5,043 nucleotides of DNA from assembly GCA_003566935.1 (NCBI GenBank), contig PXBM01000217.1, positions 1-5,043 on the forward strand. The letters run 5' to 3'. Position numbers and translations under genes: made by a program. How positions within the stretch are numbered: the stretch's first letter is position 1; every line of letters starts with the position of its first letter. Shown in pieces: positions 1 to 5,043 of this stretch. The stretch is from Syntrophomonadaceae bacterium (lineage in GTDB: Bacteria > Bacillota > Dethiobacteria > DTU022). The notes under the pieces are model-generated. The model saw nothing but the letters and a program-made list of their open reading frames with translations, was not told where the DNA came from and ran no database searches.

Positions 1-1407
1 CCCTATGAAATCTGGCCCCTGGCCCTGGTCGGTTTCGTGCCAATCCTGGTGGCCCAGCACAGAATTATGCCCCCTAAGATTTCATCCCTGGCCCCGGCTA
101 TTGGAGTAGCCATTTGGCTGCAGGGTTACCTTGGCCCTGTCTTTGCGCCCATCGGCACCTACATGGTCTGGCTGCCGTTAATTGTTTTCTTTGTCAGCCT
201 GGCCATAGACCGGGGCGACAGGACATTTCACAGCCGCACCGGTTACCGTTGGTTTGTAAGCAGCGGTGTAGTTACCTGGGCGGCAATAGAGATGATCAGA
301 CTCTTTATTCCTATTGCCGGGACCTGGGCTTTTATTGCCTACCCCCTGTACCGCCAGCTCTGGTTGATTCAGCCGGCAAACATTTTCGGTATTATCGGCA
401 CCGGCATGCTGGTGATGATGATCAATTATGTTTTGGCCCTGCTGGTGATCGGATGGCTGGATAAAAAGGGGCTGCCGCAGAGCACTGACGCTGAATTTAC
501 CCCGCCCCTGGATGCCAGCCTGACCCGGCGCTGGTCCATAATTGGCGGATCAATCCTGGCCGGATGGATTGTGCTCAGTCTGGCTATCTGGAGCATTCCA
601 CTTGATACCCCTGAAGTAAAAGTTGCAGCCGTTCAACCCGAAGTTTCACCAATAGTAAGTATTAACCGGGGCGAAGATATGGATAAACTATATGAGCGGA
701 TGATCGAACAAACCCGTGAAGCTGGGTCAGAGGGAGCAGAATTTATTGTCTGGCCGGAAGCTTCTTTCAACTGGGATCCGCAGGAAAATGACCGGCTGGA
801 TCTAACCGGGTTGGCTGCTGAAACTGAAGCGCACCTAGCTGTTGGTTACGTGTTCTCGGCAGGTCAAGCAGGATTCTATAACGAAGCAACAGTAATTAAC
901 CCTGAAGGTGAATTCCTGGGAAGATTCGGCAAAGATCATCCGGTCATCTTCGGAGGTGAAACCAGTTTAAGCCGCGGCACTTACCCTGTATACGATACAC
1001 CGCTTGGCAAGCTGGCCACCATAATTTGTTACGATCTTGATTATACCAATACAACCAGGAAGATGGTCGCCCAGGGGGCACAGCTAATCGGCGCGCCATC
1101 AAACGACTGGAACAGCATAGCCGACAAACATTATACCCATGTAGTTTACAGGGCCATCGAAAACCGCGTAGCCATGGTTAAGGCTGATGGCAGCTATAAT
1201 TCGGCCATTGTTGACCCCTACGGACGCATTATAGACCTGGCAGTCTACCCCGAAGGCGGCGAAGCCACTTTAGTGGCCGATGTACAAATTGGCGACGGAA
1301 AAGGCACCGTAAACACCCGCCTCGGTGACTGGGCCGGATGGCTGGCCCTGGCCGGCCTTGCTTTCTTTACTTTTGGCAGCAAATGGCTGGAAAGGAAAGC
1401 AGCTTAA
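1..1407 (+). CDS. lnt: Apolipoprotein N-acyltransferase (Lnt) family protein, 5' partial
   Basis: Frame 1 is open from the first base, so the gene starts left of the window; a GTG at 37 is internal. The 468 visible residues open with PYEIWPLALVGFVPIL, matching the Lnt N-terminus, so perhaps 20-30 residues are missing. Six hydrophobic segments (about 4-19, 28-48, 52-70, 84-104, 128-152, 179-200) include the Lnt-like stretch LYRQLWLIQPANIFGIIG (116-133). A carbon-nitrogen hydrolase domain (about 205-430) and a last helix (about 443-463) follow, which is the normal Lnt layout. The triad is present: Glu253 in VWPE, Lys311 in GKDHPVIFGGE, Cys343 in ICYD. Known family role: moving an acyl chain from phospholipid to the N-terminal Cys of lipoproteins on the outer membrane face. 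Oddities: Asp follows Cys-Tyr where E. coli has Glu, and triad spacing is short (58 and 32 residues against 68 and 52 in E. coli). The family is solid; substrate is inference, and another amide or acyl-transfer role is possible. Confidence 0.87.
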   Translation, partial: PYEIWPLALVGFVPILVAQHRIMPPKISSLAPAIGVAIWLQGYLGPVFAPIGTYMVWLPLIVFFVSLAIDRGDRTFHSRTGYRWFVSSGVVTWAAIEMIRLFIPIAGTWAFIAYPLYRQLWLIQPANIFGIIGTGMLVMMINYVLALLVIGWLDKKGLPQSTDAEFTPPLDASLTRRWSIIGGSILAGWIVLSLAIWSIPLDTPEVKVAAVQPEVSPIVSINRGEDMDKLYERMIEQTREAGSEGAEFIVWPEASFNWDPQENDRLDLTGLAAETEAHLAVGYVFSAGQAGFYNEATVINPEGEFLGRFGKDHPVIFGGETSLSRGTYPVYDTPLGKLATIICYDLDYTNTTRKMVAQGAQLIGAPSNDWNSIADKHYTHVVYRAIENRVAMVKADGSYNSAIVDPYGRIIDLAVYPEGGEATLVADVQIGDGKGTVNTRLGDWAGWLALAGLAFFTFGSKWLERKAA

Positions 1408-1449
1408 GAATTAGAGACAAAGGAATTGGACAAAGAGATATTGCTCTCT

Positions 1450-1492
1450 GTCACGCCTGTCAGCTTGCTTCACAGCATGACCTTCGCTTTTT
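1450..1492 (+). terminator. Weak candidate terminator after the Lnt-like gene
   Basis: An imperfect stem pairs GTCACGCCTGT (1450-1460) with ACAGCATGAC (1472-1481), with one C/A mismatch and one bulged C around an 11-base loop. Five T (1488-1492) follow after a six-base gap. It lies 43 bases past the stop at 1405-1407. The stem is weak and the T run does not directly abut it, so this is only a candidate. Confidence 0.3.
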
Positions 1493-1547
1493 AATAAAAT
1501 CATGAAACTAAAACATAGAGTTTCAATTGATAGAAATCAAGAGAGAT

Positions 1548-1818
1548 TTAAAACCAAAAATCGAATTTTGGTTTTTCAAAGGTAATGGCCCTGTTGTGGG
1601 GATCGGCTTTTACATTATCGACAGATTTCCAGTCGACAAATTGTTCCTGTCTTGATTGGGAAAGGATACCGTATCCAGCGGCTGTCGGATTTTTGGCAAG
1701 CAAACCCAGTAAAACCAAGAGGCTGTTAACTACAAAGTTTTTGCTGCGCTGCCTGCTTTGCTATATTAATAAAAGAATCTAGCAGGTTTTCACCATCAAT
1801 GAATGCTGTTAACCCCAT
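1548..1818 (-). pseudogene. Frameshifted small protein gene, unrecognised family
   Basis: On the minus strand an ATG at 1818-1816 opens 24 residues (MGLTAFIDGENLLDSFINIA, then KQAAQQKLCS with a stop at 1728-1726). A second frame is open from 1760 to a stop at 1550-1548 (70 codons) and carries a hydrophobic segment KNFVVNSLLVLLGLLAK followed by GYGILSQSRQ, then EQFVDWKSVDNVKADPHNR and AITFEKPKFDFWF. The tail has the alternating look of a small beta domain, like PH-like or DUF5673-type membrane-anchored proteins; I cannot name the family. The two frames overlap at a run of five A (minus strand, 1742-1738), where one indel would join them into a protein of about 90 residues. It may be a decayed gene, or an intact one with a homopolymer sequencing error. 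No Shine-Dalgarno is visible before the ATG. It lies downstream of, and in the same direction as, the MntP-like relic. The 65-codon plus-strand frame at 1585-1782 is its antisense shadow. Confidence 0.42.
1550..1575. repeat. 10-bp perfect inverted repeat, AT-rich hairpin
   Basis: AAAACCAAAA (1550-1559) and TTTTGGTTTT (1566-1575) are exact reverse complements around the six-base loop ATCGAA. The right arm runs into one more T (1576). On either strand an A-rich arm is followed by a T-rich arm, so it could act as a weak two-way terminator between the Lnt-like gene and the minus-strand relic whose stop (1550-1548) touches it. The stem holds only two G-C pairs, so a terminator role is uncertain. 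Confidence 0.4.
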
Positions 1819-1844
1819 AAATTGCCAAACTTAATCAGGTTTGT

Positions 1845-2039
1845 TTATTGCCTAACTACAAAGCTGGCCAAACCAAGCAGCAAAAGCATTACCTCCTGCC
1901 TCAATTTTTACAGTTCGCTCCCAGCCAGATACCAACAAGAGGTATCGTAAATTCAAAAACACCAAAGATAATGATAACTCTATAAAGAAAAGTTGTTGGA
2001 GCCTATCACAATCCCCCGGATTAAAAGTTCCAGCAGCAT
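1845..2039 (-). pseudogene. Decayed MntP/DUF204-like manganese efflux pump relic
   Basis: Minus-strand reading gives membrane-protein fragments in consistent order but in different frames. From an ATG at 2039-2037 comes MLLELLIRGIVIGSNNFSL, then a stop (1982-1980). The frame starting at 1981 reads RVIIIFGVFEFTIPLVGIWL and GANCKN, then stops at 1903-1901. A third frame gives TVKIEAGGNA, and a return to another gives MLLLLGLASFVVRQ before a stop at 1847-1845. The first two pieces resemble the start of MntP-type pumps, where a first helix with an (S/D)N-F motif is followed by a basic turn and FG-F-E---P--G-WLG. Roughly a dozen residues between them appear deleted, and the second half of the pump is missing. 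GAGGA at 2056-2052 sits 12 bases before this ATG and 7 before an out-of-frame ATG at 2044-2042, itself consistent with decay. No yybP-ykoY-like (Mn riboswitch) sequence was recognised upstream. That it is a gene relic is fairly likely; the family name is less sure. Confidence 0.5.
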
Positions 2040-2148
2040 ATCATAAAAATATCCTCGCAGTAAGTTTTCACTGCAGTTATAATATTAACAAGTACAGGCT
2101 TGCAGCAAATTTTGGAATTTCTTTATTGAGCAACAATAAAAATACATT

Positions 2149-2176
2149 TTGACGTAAAGCAGAATGATGCTATTAT
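2149..2176 (+). promoter_or_regulatory. Sigma-A-type promoter for the HepT-like gene
   Basis: TTGACG (2149-2154) and TATTAT (2171-2176) each match the -35 and -10 consensus at five of six positions and are 16 bases apart. Transcription would start near 2183, leaving a leader of about 32 bases before the ATG at 2215. This also argues against the upstream TTG at 2191, which would be almost at the transcript end with no ribosome site. No operator was recognised. Confidence 0.6.
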
Positions 2177-2214
2177 TAGGGTAACTTTAATTGAAAGGCA
2201 ACAGGTTATCAAAA

Positions 2215-2733
2215 ATGACGGACATGAAAAAATACCAGGGTAGACCTTCAGTCCCGGCAAAAAAGACCCTCGAGAAAACAGGGACGGCTATTGCCAAAAA
2301 CCTGGCCGAAATGCAACAGACCGCAGACAAGGTTTCCCATTATCAACAGCTTTCCATTAAGGGTGAACAGGGCAAACTGCTTCTTATAGGCAGTCTTTGC
2401 TATGATTACTACCTGCTGGCTGAAGAATGCCTTCTGCTGATAGCCAAAACAACAGACCAGTGGATTCCCGGCAGCATGGACTGGCGGAACCGCTTAATCA
2501 AGTTAATGCAAAATCCGATTCCGGAAAAAAGGCCGCAGATTATATCGGAAAAATCTGGTCTTCTTTTATACGATTTTCTTATACTCTACCTTAACTACCA
2601 CCGTCACAGCGCAGCATTTTCTGAAGAAAAGCTGGAATATTTGGCTGATAAGCTAATACAGCTTAACCAACTGCTAAGTAAGGAACTCAACATGGTCGTT
2701 AAAGTGTTCGCGCCAGAACAGCATAAACGATGA
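2215..2733 (+). CDS. HepT-like domain protein, orphan, likely without catalytic residues
   Basis: Encodes 172 residues from ATG 2215-2217, chosen because the frame's earlier TTG (2191) lies at the predicted transcript start. AGG at 2203-2205 is a weak ribosome site; AAAGG at 2194-2198 is distant, and ATG 2224 is an alternative. Residues 1-50 are Lys/Gln-rich and probably helical. The rest resembles HepT-like ribonuclease-toxin domains: a helix with YDYYLLAEECLLLIAK (63-78), the short WIPGSMDWRNRLIKLM (83-98) and EKRPQIIS (104-111) that match the family's P-G--WH--LL--M and RP-VIS, then FLILYLNYHRHSAAF (121-135). In active HepT proteins that helix carries R-x4-H-x-Y. Here H131 aligns, but the Arg position is Leu126 and the Tyr position Ala133. 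Known role: mRNA-cleaving toxin held by an MNT-type nucleotidyltransferase. No such partner lies in the window. I infer an inactive or repurposed family member; the homology is moderate and by eye. It is transcribed alone, convergent with the permease genes 44 bases away, with no clear terminator in that gap. Confidence 0.58.
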   Translation: MTDMKKYQGRPSVPAKKTLEKTGTAIAKNLAEMQQTADKVSHYQQLSIKGEQGKLLLIGSLCYDYYLLAEECLLLIAKTTDQWIPGSMDWRNRLIKLMQNPIPEKRPQIISEKSGLLLYDFLILYLNYHRHSAAFSEEKLEYLADKLIQLNQLLSKELNMVVKVFAPEQHKR

Positions 2734-2777
2734 CCCTCCCTATCCAATGCAGTATATCAGTTCCCCCTAGATACATC

Positions 2778-3827
2778 TTACGTTAATATTCTCTTCTTTA
2801 ATAAAAGCAACACAGGAATCAACGCCACAGTTATTGCCAGGGCAATTAGTAATTCAAACCAGACCCCGCTTAAAGATTCTCCCATGATCGACACAGTCCA
2901 GATCGGTTCAATTACCCAGTAAAGGGGGAAAAACTTTGCAATCCACTGCGGCCATTCCGGGAAAAGGTAAAAGATAACCGGCACAAATAGAAAAATCCCC
3001 AGGCTTTTAATCAGGGTGAAGAGCATGGTTGCATTTTTAGAAAATACTCCTACCAGAAGACCAATCATTGAAGTAAGCGCAGCAGCAACTGCCACCACCA
3101 CCAGAACTTCAAGCGAACGTGGCCCGAAAGCCTGGTTTAAAAGCAGGGTAGCAGAAGCCAGAAAGACAGAAAAAATAAAACCGATCAACCATTTAGCGGC
3201 AAGAATTTCATTGATCTTGACCGGGGTGACCAGCATTGCTGTTAATGTCCCCTTCTCTTTCTCCTCCACCAGACTGGAACTGGGCACCCAGATTCCCGAC
3301 ATAGCCAGGGCGTAAAAAACTATAACCGGAACTAACCGGATAGAAATGGGCAAGCCCTCTTCACCAAAATAGACTGTTTCAACCTGGACAGGAGCTTCAC
3401 TGCCTTCAATTTCTCTGATCATTTCAATGGCTGTCACTGCAATAATAATCCTGTTCATGGCAAGGCTTTCCCCACTCATGTAAAACTCCAGCACCGGCTT
3501 CTCCCCATCCCGGACAGCATCATCAAATCCGGGTGATAAGACCAAGCCTGCATCAAGATCGTGATTTTCAACCAGTTCTGTTAACTGTCCAACATCATCG
3601 ACCATTGAAACCTCAAAACCTTCAAGCTCTTTTACCGCTGCAGTAATATAGGAGGCGCCAAGGTCTACCAGCCCCAGTCTAGGTTTCGGCTCAAACAGTG
3701 AACCAAAGGCGAACTGCAGAACCAGGGTTAAGGCAAAAGGCATCAGCAGGGCCCAGATAAAGAAAGGCTTCCTTGGTCCCACTGAAAAATCCTTCAGCAC
3801 CATCCTGAATACGCGTTTTATGCTCAC
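2778..3827 (-). CDS. ABC-2 type transporter permease (second of pair)
   Basis: Encodes 349 residues from a GTG at 3827-3825, whose GTGA overlaps the TGA of the preceding gene. An AGGTGG ribosome site seven bases upstream supports this start over a longer frame reaching 3926, which would run inside the neighbour. Layout: helix 21-45 (after the basic start MSIKRVFRMVLKDF), an extracytoplasmic domain 46-162 beginning PRLGLVDLG, then helices near 163-183, 210-232, 238-260, 265-288 and 322-344. The stretch EEKEKGTLTAMLVTPVKINE (188-207) before the third helix is the ABC-2 motif thought to contact the ATPase. This fits the ABC2_membrane_3 group that includes NatB and YhaP (sodium or drug efflux). 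It likely dimerises with the upstream permease and is translationally coupled to it. The outer domain is acidic (about 24 Asp/Glu against 7 Lys/Arg). Substrate unknown. Confidence 0.85.
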   Translation of the reverse strand: MSIKRVFRMVLKDFSVGPRKPFFIWALLMPFALTLVLQFAFGSLFEPKPRLGLVDLGASYITAAVKELEGFEVSMVDDVGQLTELVENHDLDAGLVLSPGFDDAVRDGEKPVLEFYMSGESLAMNRIIIAVTAIEMIREIEGSEAPVQVETVYFGEEGLPISIRLVPVIVFYALAMSGIWVPSSSLVEEKEKGTLTAMLVTPVKINEILAAKWLIGFIFSVFLASATLLLNQAFGPRSLEVLVVVAVAAALTSMIGLLVGVFSKNATMLFTLIKSLGIFLFVPVIFYLFPEWPQWIAKFFPLYWVIEPIWTVSIMGESLSGVWFELLIALAITVALIPVLLLLKKRILT

Positions 3828-5043
3828 AGCGTTGCCACCTTCCTCTTCAGGACAACCAGCCCTGCCACATAGATAACAAAAACCCAAGCAATAGCATAGG
3901 CTAAATGATATAAAGAATCGGCCCACAGCAAATCATAAACTGTTATGTCATACAGAAGTCGAACAATCGGATAGCTGGGAAGATAACTGACCCAGGTTGC
4001 AACGGAACCGGGGAAAAGTACGGCGAATGAAGGGATCATGAGCGGGATAATAAAAAGCATGCTGAACATGAGCTGCCCGATAAAATCTTTTCCCGCAGCT
4101 CCTACAAACATGGCTACTGCTGTAAAAAGCACTGAGCCCAGCAGAACAGTAACCAGCAGCAGCGACCAGTTATCCAAAGTAAATGCACCAACAAGTAGTA
4201 AAATAATCACAGCCTGACTCATAGCCAGGGCAGTGCCAAAAATAGTCTTGGCCAGCAAAAAGTGACCAACCCGGACCGGTGTTACAAGCAAAGCGGTTAC
4301 AGTGCGCTGTAATACTTCATTTGAAATAAGCGAAGCCATGGCAAAGGTTTCCATCATCATGATGAAAAAGGCAACCATCGGCCTCATCCGGTCTCGCATG
4401 GTAATTTGTTCGCCAAGCCGGTCAGTCCCGAGGATAATTATTTCCTCATCAGGAAATTCAACCGGCAGATCCTGCCCGGCCAGGTGGTATGCTATTTCGC
4501 GTACCATCCCCTGCATCGCATTTCTTAATTCTTCCGGCACATCGGCATCAGTATAAAATGTAACAGTTTGACTTTCCCCCAGTATCGCATCACCAAGAAA
4601 AGCGGGTGGAAGTGACATGCCTATTCCAAGATTAATTCTGTCGGCATCTTCCGGTTTATCCTGATCGCTTTCCGGATCATGGAACAGGTAACGTCCCTGG
4701 TCTGTTTTGTAAACCTCGAGCTCTCCCCTGATGGCCTGTTTCAGCTGCTCTTCATCGTCAAATTCCACCAAAACAAGCCCTTCTTCTTCGAATGCTGTTT
4801 CTGCTTCTTCGAGCTGCTTAATTACCTCATTGGGCAAACCGGCCTCTTCTAGCGTTTCTTTTCCCTCGCTAATCAAAACATCAAGCGACGGGCTGATGGC
4901 AAATGTAATATCTTCATCTAATTCATCGGGAACCATCCAGAAGATAGCAATAAAAAAAACCAGGCCAAGCACGGTCAGGAACAGATAAATCATGTTTCGG
5001 CTGTACACCCGGATATCTTTTTTTATAATTGCCAGGAGAAGGC
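3824..5043 (-). CDS. ABC-2 type transporter permease (first of pair), 5' partial
   Basis: The frame is open to the right edge. A GTG at 5008 is possible, but the eleven codons before it read LLLAIIKKDIR and join VYSRNMIYLF, the typical cytoplasmic start and first helix of these permeases, so the true start is probably a few codons beyond 5043. Visible length is 405 residues: helix about 17-37, a large extracytoplasmic domain about 38-217, then helices near 220-241, 262-285, 291-313, 321-344 and 378-399. The motif LQRTVTALLVTPVRVGHFLL (244-263) is the ABC-2 segment that usually couples to the ATPase; the partner permease has a matching TLTAMLVTPVKINEIL. The outer domain is unusually acidic, about 47 Asp/Glu against 14 Lys/Arg by hand count, with a probable coiled or helical part around 50-105. 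It is the upstream gene of a two-permease operon whose ATPase would be expected to the right. NatAB- or YhaQP-type efflux is the best guess; substrate unknown. Confidence 0.85.
   Translation of the reverse strand, partial: LLLAIIKKDIRVYSRNMIYLFLTVLGLVFFIAIFWMVPDELDEDITFAISPSLDVLISEGKETLEEAGLPNEVIKQLEEAETAFEEEGLVLVEFDDEEQLKQAIRGELEVYKTDQGRYLFHDPESDQDKPEDADRINLGIGMSLPPAFLGDAILGESQTVTFYTDADVPEELRNAMQGMVREIAYHLAGQDLPVEFPDEEIIILGTDRLGEQITMRDRMRPMVAFFIMMMETFAMASLISNEVLQRTVTALLVTPVRVGHFLLAKTIFGTALAMSQAVIILLLVGAFTLDNWSLLLVTVLLGSVLFTAVAMFVGAAGKDFIGQLMFSMLFIIPLMIPSFAVLFPGSVATWVSYLPSYPIVRLLYDITVYDLLWADSLYHLAYAIAWVFVIYVAGLVVLKRKVATL
3835..3840 (-). promoter_or_regulatory. Ribosome binding site deciding the GTG start at 3827
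   Basis: AGGTGG (minus strand, 3840-3835) lies seven bases before the GTG at 3827-3825, inside the last codons of the upstream permease gene. It supports coupled translation of the two permeases from one message. Confidence 0.6.

Noticed and set aside
1512..1655. Plus-strand open stretch reading GNGPVVGIGFYIIDRFPVDK
   Set aside because: It has no ATG or GTG start, is 47 codons long, and lies opposite the minus-strand relic; no family recognised.
1585..1782. 65-codon plus-strand frame beginning MALLWGSAF, which recalls the first helix of EamA/DMT transporters
   Set aside because: The rest has no membrane helices or family features, the AAAGG lies only two bases before the ATG, and it is antisense to more protein-like minus-strand sequence.
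1891..1897. Perfect AGGAGGT on the minus strand, suggesting a ribosome site with ATG at 1889 or TTG at 1883
   Set aside because: The frame it would serve ends after about a dozen codons, and the bases are better explained as Gly-Gly codons of the pump relic.
2045..2190. Possible yybP-ykoY manganese riboswitch ahead of the MntP-like relic
   Set aside because: None of the conserved internal loop sequences were seen; only a small GCAGT/ACTGC hairpin at 2057-2074 is present.
2191..2214. Extended start of the HepT-like gene at TTG 2191
   Set aside because: It falls within about eight bases of the predicted transcription start and has no ribosome site; ATG 2215 is preferred.
2734..2777. Possible bidirectional terminator between the convergent genes
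   Set aside because: No stem of useful length followed by a T run is visible on either strand.
3828..3926. Longer N-terminus for the second permease reaching 3926
   Set aside because: The added residues are Cys- and Phe-rich frame noise inside the upstream permease, while GTG 3827 has a ribosome site and restores the normal N-terminus.
3016..4988. Plus-strand frames at 3016-3315, 4302-4556 and 4731-4988
   Set aside because: Ser/Thr/Ile-rich antisense shadows of the permease genes without ribosome sites or family resemblance.

Overview
The window looks like chromosomal DNA of a Gram-positive-type bacterium, most likely a clostridial-type Firmicute. This rests on Shine-Dalgarno-like sites, sigma-A-like promoter hexamers, mid GC coding DNA with AT-rich spacers, and a tandem pair of ABC-2 permeases of a kind common in that phylum. 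The assignment is inference; there is no rRNA or other marker gene. Both edges cut through genes.

Layout. (1) Bases 1-1407, + strand: nearly all of a membrane protein of the apolipoprotein N-acyltransferase (Lnt) family. Its start lies left of the window, and its Glu-Lys-Cys nitrilase-type triad is intact. (2) Bases 1408-2190: about 780 bases without an intact gene. The stretch is not empty. Its minus strand carries what read as two decayed genes. One (2039-1845) resembles the MntP/DUF204 manganese efflux pump family with several frameshifts. The other (1818-1548) is a small unrecognised protein broken by one frameshift. The stretch also holds a weak terminator candidate after the Lnt-like gene, a 10-bp perfect hairpin, a lone CRISPR-repeat-like 35-mer, and a promoter just before the next gene. 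(3) Bases 2215-2733, + strand: an all-helical protein resembling HepT-like ribonuclease-toxin domains, but without the expected catalytic Arg and Tyr and without a nucleotidyltransferase partner in view. (4) A 44-base convergent gap (2734-2777) in which I see no clear terminator. (5) Bases 2778-5043, - strand: two overlapping ABC-2 type permease genes, transcribed right to left. The first is cut by the right edge, and an ATPase gene would be expected further right.

The two permeases probably form a heterodimeric membrane channel for an ABC exporter of the NatAB/YhaQP type. Their extracytoplasmic domains are strongly acidic while the cytosolic HepT-like protein is mildly basic. This hints at a salty or alkaline habitat without high internal salt, but it is only a hint. 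No undescribed multi-gene system is evident. The points most worth checking are the degenerate orphan HepT-like protein, the gene relics in the spacer, and the Lnt homolog in what looks like a Gram-positive genome.
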